From an uncultured Clostridia bacterium (GTDB lineage Bacteria; Bacillota; Clostridia; Christensenellales; Borkfalkiaceae): a stretch of 62,409 nt of DNA. Position 1 is the stretch's first letter, and each line of letters opens with the position of its first letter. Of this stretch, positions 1-8,982 are shown piece by piece. The position numbers were made by a program, and so were the translations under genes. The notes beneath the pieces are model-generated. The model ran no database searches, was not told the DNA's origin, and saw only the letters and a list, made by a program, of their open reading frames with translations. The stretch is taken from the NCBI GenBank assembly GCA_944328445.1, contig CALVHO010000011.1:1-62409 (forward strand). Direction: 5' to 3'.

Positions 1-180
1 CGCAGCAATTCTTGCCTTTTCGGCTCCTTGCTTACGTCTTATACGTTTCCGTATCAACCTCATCTTTCTTAGATTCTCTTTGCCTTTCGTACTTGCTTTT
101 TCTTCGCTATGCAGTTGTCAAGCTTCCTAAACGCTCTTCGACAGAAGAGAAATGATGCTGCCCGAACCGACAGCTTAGAT
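1..180 (-). other. Putative rRNA operon leader (partial)
   Basis: This is AT-rich untranslated sequence downstream of the strong leftward promoter. It has no plausible ORF, and its composition is unlike the GC-rich protein-coding genes beside it. It most likely belongs to the 5' leader of an rRNA operon lying beyond base 1. Confidence 0.4.
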
Positions 181-209
181 ATCATAGCACTTTTGCCCTA
201 TACTGTCAA
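181..209 (-). promoter_or_regulatory. Strong sigma-A promoter, probably of an rRNA operon leaving the left edge
   Basis: Read leftward, TTGACA (209-204) and TATGAT (186-181) are separated by 17 bp. Downstream (about 175 to 1) is AT-rich, non-coding sequence with phrases such as CTTGACAACTGCATAGCG and a run of AAAGCAAG/ACGAAAGG words, which resemble the leaders and spacers of clostridial rRNA operons. No mature rRNA is in the window, so the rRNA assignment is an inference. Confidence 0.5.
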
Positions 210-412
210 GCAATTTGCCGAATTTTCAAAAAATTTCTTTTTTCGCATCCCCCCTTCCGCGGGCTTGGCCCCGGGCACGTTTTTTGCGGCGGACGGAACG
301 GGCGGCCGCCCCGTTCCCCTCCCCACTATTTATTATAATAAGGAAAGAAAACCGTGCCCGCGCGCGAAACGCCCGCAAAGGCAAAGCGCGCCCGGAAAGG
401 CGCGCTCCACGC

Positions 413-445
413 AAAAAGACGGCGGGGCGCCGAAAGGCGCCCCGC
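413..445 (-). terminator. Rho-independent terminator of the phosphoglucomutase gene
   Basis: On the minus strand a 10-bp GC stem (GCGGGGCGCC/GGCGCCCCGC, loop TTTC) is followed by CGTC and a T5 run, about 50 bp past the stop codon. The rest of 210-498 shows no further feature. Confidence 0.8.
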
Positions 446-498
446 GCAAAAACACATCCTACCGCGGCGGCCGCAAACAAGCGGGCACGTTCACGGGG

Positions 499-2208
499 TC
501 ACTTCAAAAACGCTTCAAAGGCCTCTTTGATCTTCTCGAAGGAGCGCTCGGCGGCCTCCTCGTCCTTGGCGCGCACGGAGTAGTAGATCTTCAACTTCGG
601 CTCGGTGCCGCTGGGGCGCACGCAGACGAAGCTGCCGTTTTCGAGCTCGTAATAGACGGCGTTGGTCTTGGGGATATCGAGCGTTTCCTCGGTGCCGTCG
701 GCCAGCCGGCGCACGGACGCGGAGTAATCGCGCACGGCGACGACGTTGTGCACGTCGAACTTTTCCACCTTTTTGGTTTTGAGCGAATCGACGACGGCGT
801 TCATCTCCTTCATGGCGTTGAGGCCCTCGTACTTGATACTGATGTTGCGGTCGAGCACGTAGCCGTATTTGGCATAGATGTCCATGAGCCTGCCGTACAC
901 GCTCTGCCGCTTGTAGGTATAGTAGCAGACCATCTCGGCGCAGAGCATGGAGGCGACGACGGCGTCCTTGTCGCGGCTGCCGTCGGTGCCGCGCAGGTAG
1001 CCGCAGCTCTCCTCAAAGCCGAAGAGGAAGGTCTTGGCGCCCGACGCCTCGTATTCCTTGATCTTTTCGCCGATGAACTTGAACCCGACGGGCACGTCGA
1101 CGAGCTCGACGCCGAAGTCCTCGCAGATGGCCCTGGCCATGCCCGTGGTGACGAAGCTCTTGACGACGACGCCGTTGGCGGGCAGTTTGCCGTCCTCTTT
1201 GAGGCGGGTCAGGATGTAATCGAGCAACAGGATGCCCACCTGGTTGCCCGAGAGGGCCACGAACTCGCCCTCGCCGTCCTTGACGGCGACGCCGAGGCGG
1301 TCGCTGTCGGGGTCGGTGCCGAACACGACGTCGGCGTCGATCTTGCGCGCCAGCGCGATGCCCATCGAGAGGGTCTCCTTGAACTCGGGGTTGGGCACTT
1401 CGACGGTGGAAAATTCGGTATCCTTTTTGACCTGCTCGGGGACGACGGTCACGTTGATCTTCAACTTTTTGAGGATGGTTGTGACGGGAACGTAGCCGCT
1501 GCCGTGCACGGGGGTGTAGACCAGTTTGAGGTTTTTGCCCTCCTTTTTGACGGCCTCGGGAGAGATGGCGAGCTTGGTCAGGATCTTGTAATAACTCTTA
1601 TCGACGGAAGAAGGCACCTTTTTGATGAGCTTGCTGCCCGCTGCCTCCTGCACGGAGAAGTAATTTGCGATCTTTTCGATAAAGCCGACGACGATGGCCG
1701 TGGGCTCGGGAGACATCTGCGCGCCGTCCTCGCCGTAGACCTTGTAGCCGTTGTATTCCTTGGGGTTGTGGCTGGCGGTGATCATGATGCCCGCGATGGT
1801 TTTGAGCTTGCGCACCGCGTACGAGAGCATGGGGACGGGATGAACGTCGTCAAACACATAGGCGACGATGCCGTTGGCCGCCAGCACGCCCGCGGCGGCA
1901 AAGGCGAACTCGCGCGATTTGCGGCGGGTGTCGTAGGAGATGACCACGCCGCGTTTCATCGCCTCGGCCCCGAGAGACTTGACGTATTCCGAAAGCCCCT
2001 GGGTGGCCCTGCGCACGGTGTACACGTTCATCATGTTGGTACCGTAGCCGATGATCCCGCGCATGCCCGCGGTGCCGAATTCGAGCTCGGCTCCGAAGCG
2101 GTATTCCTTCGCCTTTTCGTCATCGGCGATGGACGCAAGTTCGCGCCTGCCCTCTTCGTTGAGGGCGGGGTCGTTCAGCCACGATGCATACACTGCCTGG
2201 TAATCCAT
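499..2208 (-). CDS. pgcA: Phosphoglucomutase/phosphomannomutase family protein
   Basis: Alpha-D-phosphohexomutase of 569 aa, the usual length for PgcA-type enzymes that interconvert glucose-6-phosphate and glucose-1-phosphate in the cytoplasm. The active-site serine lies in TASHNPKEYNGYK (residue about 145). The metal-binding loop GTDPDSDRLG (about 297), a sugar-binding GFEESCGYL motif (about 400) and the phosphate-binding CVRPSGTEPKLK loop near the C-terminus are all present, so the enzyme looks intact. The ATG is preceded by GGAGG. It is transcribed alone, ends at its own terminator, and has an intergenic repeat element immediately upstream. PgcA supplies activated sugar for cell-envelope polymers; whether mannose phosphate is also a substrate cannot be told from sequence. 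Confidence 0.93.
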   Translation of the reverse strand: MDYQAVYASWLNDPALNEEGRRELASIADDEKAKEYRFGAELEFGTAGMRGIIGYGTNMMNVYTVRRATQGLSEYVKSLGAEAMKRGVVISYDTRRKSREFAFAAAGVLAANGIVAYVFDDVHPVPMLSYAVRKLKTIAGIMITASHNPKEYNGYKVYGEDGAQMSPEPTAIVVGFIEKIANYFSVQEAAGSKLIKKVPSSVDKSYYKILTKLAISPEAVKKEGKNLKLVYTPVHGSGYVPVTTILKKLKINVTVVPEQVKKDTEFSTVEVPNPEFKETLSMGIALARKIDADVVFGTDPDSDRLGVAVKDGEGEFVALSGNQVGILLLDYILTRLKEDGKLPANGVVVKSFVTTGMARAICEDFGVELVDVPVGFKFIGEKIKEYEASGAKTFLFGFEESCGYLRGTDGSRDKDAVVASMLCAEMVCYYTYKRQSVYGRLMDIYAKYGYVLDRNISIKYEGLNAMKEMNAVVDSLKTKKVEKFDVHNVVAVRDYSASVRRLADGTEETLDIPKTNAVYYELENGSFVCVRPSGTEPKLKIYYSVRAKDEEAAERSFEKIKEAFEAFLK

Positions 2209-2221
2209 ATGATTGTAACCT

Positions 2222-2600
2222 CCGACGGTTTATAAGACAAAAGTATTCACGAAAAAAGTTTTGAAAGAGACAAAACTTTTTTCCGTGAGTTTGAGAGACA
2301 ACCCGATGTTCGCTTTGCTTTGGCAAAGCTCTGCATCGTGTTTTCTCTCTGCGGCGCGCACTTTGTGGCTCTCATTCATAACGCGCGCCGCATTCACTCT
2401 TTCCCCAAAGCCGAAAGTTTTCGGCAAATTGAGGGCGCTTGCAAAAAGTGTGATTTTTGCGCGCGCAGAGGATTTTAGGTTCACGAAATTTCTTTCAAAA
2501 GAGATGAAAGAAATTTCCGTGATTTTGAGGGAGCAACCTCAATTCTACACTCTACATTCTACATTCTACATTCGGCAAAAGCCCGCCGGGGCGGAGCCGC
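2222..2600 (+). repeat. Composite intergenic repeat element, copy 1
   Basis: The whole gap between pgcA and the next gene is non-coding repeat sequence. It contains two long hairpins of common design: 2247-2288 (12-bp arm AAAAAAGTTTTG) and 2481-2522 (arm AAATTTCTTTCA), both closed by TCACG/CGTGA with loop AAAGAGA. A middle part (2410-2475) contains CCGAAAGTTTTCGGCAAATTG and a GCAAAAA/TTTTTGC hairpin. Short TCTACATTC-type tandem words lie at 2540-2575. Related modules recur near 32.5, 35.1-35.8 and 41.0-41.5 kb. Confidence 0.85.
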
Positions 2601-2605
2601 AACGC

Positions 2606-3586
2606 TTACAGATCAAAACTGTCGTAAAAGTTTTCTTCTTTCTTTTCGTTTTTGGGGGCCACGATCTGCTCCTCGCCCAAAAAGTACTTCTTTTTCGCGT
2701 ACGTGTAGTAGCCGATGAACTGGATGCAGATGAGGATGATGTACGACATCGGCACGGTGATCAGCAGCGCCGCCCCGAAGGACGCGATCGCGAACAGCAC
2801 GTTCACGCACAGGATGAGCATGGCCGTGACCAGGTAGGTGGAGAACAGCGCCCCGAACCGTCCTTTGGCGCCGCGGAAGGAAAAGCTGCGGCGGATGGCC
2901 GCGCCCAGTTTGAGCTTTTCGCTGACCATGGCGGGGACCACTTCGCTGCACAGCGTCAGTTTGAGCGCCTGTGCCGCGATCAAAAGCGCCACGGAGACCA
3001 TCAGCGCCGCGATGGTGGCGACGATGTGCACGGAGATGACGCCGAGCAAAAACACGAACACCACGTAGCACAGCCCCAGGACCAGGACGTTGAACAAGAA
3101 GGAGAGCGGAACGTAGATGAGCTGCCACAGGCAGGCCTTGCCGAGGCTGCCGATGAAGGCGTTCATGAACGGGATCTTGGCGTAGCTGGACATCTTGTGG
3201 TCGATCAGCCCGCCGAAGGCGAAGTTGCCGATGCCGCCCAAAAAGCGGTTGACGAGCCACACGAGCACCAGCGCCACGAAAAAAAAGACGAAGCTGCCCG
3301 TCTTTTCACGGAAAAATTCGGAGAGCACGTCGAGCTGGGCGCGCAGGTTGTCGGCAAAGCCGGTCAAAAATTCGTAATCCCCCGAGGTGACGGCCTTCAA
3401 AAAATCGCGGAAGAGCTGCACCGTGCCTTCAAAGGCGTCGCTGGTGAAGAGCATGTGCAGCGTCGGGTACAAGAGCGCGGCCGAGAGCGCGATGCCCAGC
3501 ACCCACACCAGCACCTTGTAAAGGAGCATCTTGTAGTTGAGCGCAAAGTTGTCGATCAACAGGTGAAAGGAATTTTTGAAGAGCAA
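2606..3586 (-). CDS. Multi-pass membrane protein of unknown function
   Basis: This is a 326-aa protein with at least five to six hydrophobic segments, at about 25-47, 100-125, 150-205 and 255-300, and a charged C-terminal tail ending in a Lys/Glu-rich stretch. I do not recognise the family. The start is a TTG with GGGAGG upstream. The partner gene at 3599-4417 lies 12 bp upstream, has the same architecture (amphipathic N-terminus, then similar hydrophobic blocks) and is probably a paralogue co-transcribed with it. The pair may form a heteromeric membrane complex; this is inference from adjacency only. Confidence 0.75.
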   Translation of the reverse strand: MLFKNSFHLLIDNFALNYKMLLYKVLVWVLGIALSAALLYPTLHMLFTSDAFEGTVQLFRDFLKAVTSGDYEFLTGFADNLRAQLDVLSEFFREKTGSFVFFFVALVLVWLVNRFLGGIGNFAFGGLIDHKMSSYAKIPFMNAFIGSLGKACLWQLIYVPLSFLFNVLVLGLCYVVFVFLLGVISVHIVATIAALMVSVALLIAAQALKLTLCSEVVPAMVSEKLKLGAAIRRSFSFRGAKGRFGALFSTYLVTAMLILCVNVLFAIASFGAALLITVPMSYIILICIQFIGYYTYAKKKYFLGEEQIVAPKNEKKEENFYDSFDL

Positions 3587-3598
3587 GACGCGCCTCCC

Positions 3599-4417
3599 TC
3601 AGTATTTTTTCTTCACGTCCATGCGCTCCTCGCCCGAGGCACCGAAATAGGCCACGAACATCAGCGCGCAGAAATACAGGATCATGATGAGGTAGATAAC
3701 TTCGTTGACGATGAACAAGGGGTACTCGATCTGCGCAACGGCGCTGGGGACGAGCGCCGCAAATTGCAGCACCACGCAGACGAGGCAGGGCAAAAAGACG
3801 GACAGGAACATGCCGCCGCGGTGCCCCGCGTTGAGCTGGTTGGCGCAGGAGAGCGAATCGATCAGCCCGTAGCCCGTGATCTGCATGCAGGGCAGCCACA
3901 GCAAAACGAGCGAAGCGAGGTAGCACATCAGCGCCGTAAGGCCGACGAGGGTGACGAAGATGACGACGAGGCAGGCGATGCCGCCGAGGATGAGAGACTC
4001 GGCGTACAAGAGCCCCGCCGCGATCAGCGCCCAGAGCTCGTACACGGCGATGAGGATGACCAGAAACAACAGCGTGGAAACGAAGTTGTAGTTGAAGCGG
4101 CTGAAAATGCCGCGGAAGGAGCGCGACCCGATGCGCATGTGCTTTTCGATAAAGCCCAGGAGCATGGGGAACAGCGCCACCGAAACGCCCACGCACACCA
4201 GCGCGAACGGCCAGCTGCCCCGCTTGAAGAGGGACAGATAGCGGAAAAGCTCGATAAACGCGAAGTCCGAATCGAGCTCGACGGCCTGTTCAAACAGCGC
4301 CTGCATGTTCGCCGTGTCCATGGTCATCGTCAAAAAATACGAAGAGAGAATGGCGAACGGGAACAAGAATATGAAGTTTTTGAAAATATACCGCAAAGTT
4401 TCGCCGATATACTTCAA
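3599..4417 (-). CDS. Multi-pass membrane protein of unknown function, partner of the next gene
   Basis: This 272-aa protein begins with a TTG codon (4417-4415) directly behind GGGGAGG. Longer upstream readings lack a ribosome binding site. Hydrophobic segments lie at about 12-32, 75-95, 115-180 and 205-250. The N-terminus (KYIGETLRYIFKNF) is basic and amphipathic, similar in layout to its downstream neighbour at 2606-3586. No catalytic motif is visible. It is probably the first gene of a two-gene operon. Its product and role are unknown. Confidence 0.72.
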   Translation of the reverse strand: MKYIGETLRYIFKNFIFLFPFAILSSYFLTMTMDTANMQALFEQAVELDSDFAFIELFRYLSLFKRGSWPFALVCVGVSVALFPMLLGFIEKHMRIGSRSFRGIFSRFNYNFVSTLLFLVILIAVYELWALIAAGLLYAESLILGGIACLVVIFVTLVGLTALMCYLASLVLLWLPCMQITGYGLIDSLSCANQLNAGHRGGMFLSVFLPCLVCVVLQFAALVPSAVAQIEYPLFIVNEVIYLIMILYFCALMFVAYFGASGEERMDVKKKY

Positions 4418-4578
4418 AAGAGGCCTCCCCTGCACGGCGCGCAGCCGCACCGATCTGTTTCCATTATAATATAAAACGGGCGCGATGTAAAGCCTTTGCC
4501 CGATTTTGCCCGAAAATTTGTGAACGGACGCAAAAACCGTAACACGCGCCGCACACGGCCCCGCCACGAACGGAGCGG

Positions 4579-4611
4579 AAAAAAGCCGCCGGACGCAGGG
4601 CGTTCGGCGGC
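4579..4611 (-). terminator. Terminator closing the phage-like operon
   Basis: On the minus strand GCCGCCG pairs with CGGCGGC around a GC-rich loop and is followed by T6 (4584-4579). It lies 30 bp past the last gene of the capsid/terminase cluster, so the cluster probably ends as one transcript here. Confidence 0.7.
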
Positions 4612-4641
4612 GGCAAGGGGTGCGCGCGGGGGCGCGCCCTT

Positions 4642-5115
4642 TTATTGGATCATCACCAGCAGCTGGATAAGGTAGTCGTAATAATCGCCGAGGTAATCGG
4701 CGGCGACGGTATCCGCTTGGCAGGCGGCGAGCGCCTGCGCCTTGTCCGGCAAGGACAGGTAATAATTTTTCACGACGACGTAGCGGTCGCGCATCGAAAG
4801 GGAGTAATCCACCTCGTACGGCGCCTCGTCCGCGCCGCTCGGCGGCGTTCCCCCGCCGCCCTGCTCGTTTTCGGCGTACAGCGCGTCGAGGCTCTCGTCG
4901 AGCTCGGTCTGGATGCGCAGGACGACGGACTCATACTCCGCTTCGAGGGAAGCGAGCTGCTCTTCGAGCATGTCCGAGCGCCACATGCGGTTTTCGAGGG
5001 CGGTGAACTTGGCGTCCAGCACCGCCGCGTCGTACTTCTTTTTGGCCTCCTCGCTGTCGGCATTGGCCTCGGCGATGAGCCTGTTCACGGCCACTTCCAG
5101 CTCTTCCTGCGTCAT
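4642..5115 (-). CDS. Coiled-coil protein at the end of the phage-like cluster
   Basis: This is a 157-aa acidic protein. Residues 1-95 are strongly helical with heptad-like spacing (EELEVAVNRLIAEANAD and EEQLASLEAEYESVVLR) and form a likely coiled coil. A short Gly/Pro linker (GGGGTPPSG, about 100) leads to a C-terminal Tyr-rich helical part. Its ATG overlaps the stop of the upstream gene (ATGA), so the two are translationally coupled. No homologue is recognised. By position it could be an internal virion protein, a tail component or a non-structural factor. The function is unassigned. Confidence 0.7.
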   Translation of the reverse strand: MTQEELEVAVNRLIAEANADSEEAKKKYDAAVLDAKFTALENRMWRSDMLEEQLASLEAEYESVVLRIQTELDESLDALYAENEQGGGGTPPSGADEAPYEVDYSLSMRDRYVVVKNYYLSLPDKAQALAACQADTVAADYLGDYYDYLIQLLVMIQ

Positions 5116-6434
5116 GAACGCACCTCCGCTTTGGAAAATTCCGCCCGCAGCGACAGGACGCGGCCGGGGCCGTCCGATTCCAGCCGCAGCGCGAACGCAT
5201 CCCCCGCCAGCTTCACGGGGTAATCCCGCTCGCCGTCAAAGACGGGCAGGCGGCGCAGGCCGCGCGGCCCGCGCACGGTCAGCAAAAAGCTGCCCTCGGC
5301 CCGCACCCGCACCGCGCGCAGCAGGCCGCCCGCGTAGGGCGAGCGCACCTCGCGCGCCCAGACCGCACGCCCGTAGGCGCCCGCAAAGGGCCCGCCCTCG
5401 GTCAGTCGGTACACCGCCCCGCCGTGAACGAACGTGACCGCATCGCCGCAGCTTGCCAGCCCCTGCGCGGCGCGGCGCAGGATGTACCCGCCCGAGCCGT
5501 CGCAGCGGAACAGGGCGAGCACGTCCTCCTCTTCCCCGCCCAGGCGGGCGCGGGCGGACAGCACGTAGTTCCCGCGCCAGACGGCGCCGCGCGCCGCGGG
5601 CTGCTCCACCCCCACGAAAAAGCCCGCGAAGTCCTCCGCGAAGGGCTGTACCTTGGAGCCGTCGAAGCGGCAAAACCCGCTTTCGGACAGCCAGAACACC
5701 CCCTCGGGCGCCGCGGCCGCCGTGGCCCCGTACAGCCGCGGGCAGGCGCAGACGTCGCCGAGGCAGAACGCGCGCTCGTCGCCGCGGGCGGAGAGCTCCT
5801 GCACCCCGCGCCCGCGCAGCAGGAACAGCCCGCCGCGGAAGGTCACGGCCGCCTCGATCTTCCCCGCGGCGTCGGGGAAGGAAACGCTGCCGCCGCCACC
5901 GCGCGCCGCGGCGAAGGAGGCGGGGTCGGCGGGGGCGGAATATTCGGCCCCGCTGCCCGCAAACGTCCACAGCCGCTCGTACCAGAACGCCGCGACGGAA
6001 AAGGGCGGGATGCCCTCCGCGGCCGCGCAGCCCTGCGCGCCGAGCACGGCGACGGATACGCCGTCGGACAGGGCGAGCTTTTCTTCGGCGCCGTCAAAAA
6101 AGCGCACGGACGCGGGCACGGCGGCAAAGTTCACGCCCGTATCGGAAAACGCGCCCGCCGTGCGGGCGTAGAGCTTTCCGCTGCGGCAATACAGCGCCTC
6201 CGCCCCGCCCGCGGACAGGCCGAACAGCCCCGCGGGCTCCTCCCCCGCGGGCAATGCGGCGGCGTCGATGTGGCACGACGCCCCCGCGCCGCGCGAAAGG
6301 GTACCGTCCGCGCGGTCGAACCCGTAGGAAAAGGCCCCGTCCTCCCCGACGGCGGCGCGGGCGGGGCCGCCCAGCGCCACCGCTGCCGTGCGCCGCGCCG
6401 ACGCCACGGACAGGGGGCTCTTGCGCGCCGTCAT
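5112..6434 (-). CDS. Beta-rich, propeller-like phage structural protein (tail tube B-like?)
   Basis: The protein is 440 aa starting at the ATG at 6434, which overlaps the preceding stop (ATGA). The sequence consists almost entirely of short beta-strand-like repeats with recurring aromatic/Gly motifs (for example RGGLFLLRGRGVQEL, GVFWLSESGFCRFDGS, RGNYVLSARARLGG). This suggests a multi-bladed propeller or stacked beta-sheet. In short-tailed phages the protein following the head-tail adaptor is often a beta-propeller nozzle (as in T7 gp12 or P22 gp10). The gene position fits that role, but I see no diagnostic motif. A host surface protein is the alternative. Confidence 0.6.
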   Translation of the reverse strand: MTARKSPLSVASARRTAAVALGGPARAAVGEDGAFSYGFDRADGTLSRGAGASCHIDAAALPAGEEPAGLFGLSAGGAEALYCRSGKLYARTAGAFSDTGVNFAAVPASVRFFDGAEEKLALSDGVSVAVLGAQGCAAAEGIPPFSVAAFWYERLWTFAGSGAEYSAPADPASFAAARGGGGSVSFPDAAGKIEAAVTFRGGLFLLRGRGVQELSARGDERAFCLGDVCACPRLYGATAAAAPEGVFWLSESGFCRFDGSKVQPFAEDFAGFFVGVEQPAARGAVWRGNYVLSARARLGGEEEDVLALFRCDGSGGYILRRAAQGLASCGDAVTFVHGGAVYRLTEGGPFAGAYGRAVWAREVRSPYAGGLLRAVRVRAEGSFLLTVRGPRGLRRLPVFDGERDYPVKLAGDAFALRLESDGPGRVLSLRAEFSKAEVRS

Positions 6435-6985
6435 ACCCAGCTCCTGAGGCGGAACCTTCCGCCCCGTTCGCGGCAGGCGCAGGCGAGCGCGTCGCGGTAG
6501 CGCTTGTCGAGCAGGGCGGCCGTCTCCATGTCCCCGCTCATCAGCGCGAATTCGCAGGCGGTGCCCAGCGCCAGCAGCCGCCCGCCGTCGCGGCAGCCCG
6601 CTTCGGGCGCGTCCGCCGCGGCCTTGACGGACGGGCGGCAGGAATACTCCACCTCCACCGCGCCCGCCCGCACGCGCAGCCCCTCGCCCAGGGCGGTGTA
6701 GGCCAGCTTTTCCCCCGACGGGCCGCGCACGGCGAAGATCTCGGCGGGCGGGCACGAAAAGGCCGCGTACGGCACGCCGCCGTCCGAAACAAAGCTCTCG
6801 CGGCGGCGGATGGGCAGGTAGTCGAGCGCGATCTCGTTTTCGGTGAGGTTGAAACAGCGCAGCAGGGTCTCCTCCTCCCGCTGCATGGCGCCCGCGTCGG
6901 CGCCCGTACGGCCCGCGAGGAAGTCGGCCAGGTCGCGCCTGCCGCACAGCTCCGCCGCGAGCACCATGATCTCTTTGACCAGCAT
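6431..6985 (-). CDS. Probable head-tail adaptor (connector) protein
   Basis: This protein is 184 aa; the ATG at 6985 follows GGAGGGAG. Its pattern is a short helical N-terminus, a beta-rich centre (IALDYLPIRRRESF, VPYAAFSCPPAEIFAV, GAVEVEYSCRP) and a helical C-terminus (ALGTACEFALMSGDMETAAL, LDKRYRDAL). This matches the general plan of phage adaptor or tail-tubular-A-like proteins that sit below the portal. It lies directly downstream of the major capsid gene, where such proteins are normally encoded. The family was recognised by layout and context only, so the name is provisional. Confidence 0.6.
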   Translation of the reverse strand: MLVKEIMVLAAELCGRRDLADFLAGRTGADAGAMQREEETLLRCFNLTENEIALDYLPIRRRESFVSDGGVPYAAFSCPPAEIFAVRGPSGEKLAYTALGEGLRVRAGAVEVEYSCRPSVKAAADAPEAGCRDGGRLLALGTACEFALMSGDMETAALLDKRYRDALACACRERGGRFRLRSWV

Positions 6986-7142
6986 GCTCCCTCCTTTGCC
7001 CGCGCCCCAAGCGCGCGCGGCATGGCCGCGCGCGCCGCAAAAGGCCGGGCGTTCCGGGCACGCCCCCTTCACGCTTTGCTGCGTTTTTCGGGATACGTAC
7101 CCGCGTTTTTTGTACCGCGGTGCGCGATCGCCGCGCGGCCGC
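6986..7142. other. Spacer in the phage-like operon with a recurring TACGTACCC motif
   Basis: This is the only long gap (157 bp) inside the virion cassette. At 7091-7120 it contains GGATACGTACCC-GCG-TTTTTTGTACC, a motif that recurs in two other intergenic regions (27445-27469 and, inverted, 60735-60760). No clear terminator or promoter box was found. Confidence 0.4.
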
Positions 7143-8309
7143 TTACTTTTCGGTGATGCCCGAAAGCATCGCCTGCCCGCACGGACGGGTGCAGATGAGG
7201 TCCGCATACTTGACGAGCGTGGCCGTGTACAGCGGCTTTCCGGGCACCTGGCGCAGCACGCGGCCGTCGTCCCCTTCCAGCCACTTCCAGTCGCACAGCT
7301 GGTGCAGGCAGAAGTCGTCGGTGTTGAGCAGGTACATCGTCTTGTCGGGGCAGAAGCGGTCGGCCACCACGGGGATGCCGTTGTAGGTGATGGTGCGGTA
7401 GCCGCCCGCGAGCTCGGCCGTATCGACGAAGCGCTTGTTCGCCGCGAGCAGCTCCTGCAAGGCGCGCTTGACGCCCCAGCTGCACACGATGAAGTTGACG
7501 CGGCTGCCCGCCTGCTCTTCGAGGCGGTCGATGGCCGTCTGGATGGCGGTCTCGGTCAGGGTGCCGACGTTGCTCTTCATGTACGGGACCATCCACTTGT
7601 GGGTGGAGCGGTCCAGCCCGTAGAGGGTGCCGCTGCTCTTAAAGATGGCGCCCAGGCCCGTCAGTTCGAGGTTGTACGAGCCCTGCACGCACGCCGTGTT
7701 GCCCGTTTCGACGACGCTGTCGAGAGCGGCGCCCGAAACGGTGAACTTTTTGTTGTCGCGGTCGACGGCGGTGATGCGCCGACCCGTGGCGCCCGTGACG
7801 GCCGCGGAACCTTCCATGAAGTCGATGACCATGCCCTCGATGAGGTTTTTGACGGAATCGGCCGTGACGGTGTTCCCGCTGACGGCCGAAACGGTGCACA
7901 GGATGCCCGTGCCGTCGCCGAAGAGCATGCGCCCGAAGTTGAAGGACGAGGAGCGGATGAGCCCCTCCATCTCCGCGTTGAGAAGGTTCACGAAGGCGCC
8001 CGCGCTGTTTTCGGAGGCGCGCACGGCCTTATCGCTGATCTCCACGGTGCCGTAGAGGTTTTTGAGGGTGGTCACGAACTGCTCGTAATTGTTGCCTGCC
8101 GCGGCGGGGAGCTCCCCCTCCTCCGTGCCCGCGCCCACGCCGCCGTTGACGCCGTACTGCGCCAGGCGGCGCACTTCCTTGCCCCACACGTCCGCCGTCG
8201 AGCGGCGGATGCGCGCCAGCAAGGGGTTGGCGGCGGTATCGAGCTGTTCGGAAACCGCGCCGAGGTAATACTTTTTCAATGCGCTGTCCGCGCTGGTCAT
8301 AGTCACCAT
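7143..8309 (-). CDS. Major capsid protein (phage-like)
   Basis: The product is 388 aa, typical for an HK97-fold capsid subunit. The N-terminal helical arm (ALKKYYLGAVSEQLDTAANP) is followed by a segment typical of capsid E-loop and P-domain regions (VTTLKNLYGTVEISDKAVRA, NLLNAEMEGLIRSSSFNFGR, LFGDGTG). The C-terminal half has the usual DRLEEQAGSRVNFIVCSWGV, GGYRTITYNGIPVVAD and DDFCLHQLCDWKWLEGDDG features, in which the substrate-facing domain ends near a late beta hairpin. It is immediately preceded by a scaffold-like gene and the portal gene, in the canonical order. The ATG follows AAGGAG. The capsid assignment is secure; the exact family (SU10-like) is a guess. Confidence 0.85.
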   Translation of the reverse strand: MVTMTSADSALKKYYLGAVSEQLDTAANPLLARIRRSTADVWGKEVRRLAQYGVNGGVGAGTEEGELPAAAGNNYEQFVTTLKNLYGTVEISDKAVRASENSAGAFVNLLNAEMEGLIRSSSFNFGRMLFGDGTGILCTVSAVSGNTVTADSVKNLIEGMVIDFMEGSAAVTGATGRRITAVDRDNKKFTVSGAALDSVVETGNTACVQGSYNLELTGLGAIFKSSGTLYGLDRSTHKWMVPYMKSNVGTLTETAIQTAIDRLEEQAGSRVNFIVCSWGVKRALQELLAANKRFVDTAELAGGYRTITYNGIPVVADRFCPDKTMYLLNTDDFCLHQLCDWKWLEGDDGRVLRQVPGKPLYTATLVKYADLICTRPCGQAMLSGITEK

Positions 8310-8406
8310 CGTACGAAAATTTCTCCTTGTTCCGGTTATTTTGTGTAAACGCGCCCGCGGGGCCTGCCCGCGGCCAATGCCGTGAACGCGCCCCGCGGGG
8401 ATGCGT

Positions 8407-8982
8407 TCAGCGGCTGTCGCGTTCCAGCCCCGCCCGCGCCAGGCGCGCCGCCTCTTCGAGGGTGCGCACGCGCGGCGCGGGGGCGGGAGCGAAGCCGCCG
8501 CCCTCCGCCATCACCGCGGGCGGACGGGAGGCGATGTAGTCCTCCACCGCCCGCGCCACGGCCGCGGCGAAGGCCGCGTCCGCCCCGCCCGCGGGCACGG
8601 CGGGCCTTGCGGGCAGGGGCGTGCCTTCGGCAAAGGGCAAGGCGGGCGGCACTGCGCTTTCCCGCGCGGCACCGGGCGCCCCTTCCCCTGCCGCGGCGCC
8701 CGCCGGCGCCTCATCCTTTTGCCCCGCGCGCTCCGCGTCCGCGGGCGCGGGCGCGGCGGGGCCGCCACCGGCGGCGGAGGGCACGAGGCCTTGTTCCGAC
8801 GCCTTCTCCTCCAATTCGCGGAGCCGACGGCTGCGGCGGGTAAACTCGGCTTCCAGCGAATTGTACGCGCGCAGAAGGGCATCCGCGTCCTTGAATTTGC
8901 CCAGGCCCGCCGCCGTCGCGCCCGTGTTTTGCCGAGCCTCCGCTCCCTGCGCCGCGGCGTTTTCCGCAATGTTATCCTTCAT
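8407..8982 (-). CDS. Putative capsid scaffolding protein
   Basis: This is a 191-aa, low-complexity protein starting at the ATG at 8982, inside the 3' end of the portal gene (11-bp overlap). The conserved-looking core is KFKDADALLRAYNSLEAEFT followed by RRSRRLRELEEKA (about 27-60). That core is characteristic of phage scaffold-like proteins placed between portal and capsid genes. The rest is Ala/Pro/Glu-rich, as expected for a disordered scaffold, with a helical C-terminus (RTLEEAARLARAGLERDSR). No protease domain is visible. The role is inferred from position and the coiled-coil motif. Confidence 0.7.
   Translation of the reverse strand: MKDNIAENAAAQGAEARQNTGATAAGLGKFKDADALLRAYNSLEAEFTRRSRRLRELEEKASEQGLVPSAAGGGPAAPAPADAERAGQKDEAPAGAAAGEGAPGAARESAVPPALPFAEGTPLPARPAVPAGGADAAFAAAVARAVEDYIASRPPAVMAEGGGFAPAPAPRVRTLEEAARLARAGLERDSR

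Noticed and set aside
109..2235. Long plus-strand open frame opposite the phosphoglucomutase gene (about 700 codons)
   Set aside because: It is antisense to a clear enzyme, has no ribosome site, and its residues (Gly/His/Asp/Val repeats) are typical of a GC-rich shadow frame. The same applies to the long frames opposite mnmG, nrdD, spoIIE and the capsid genes.
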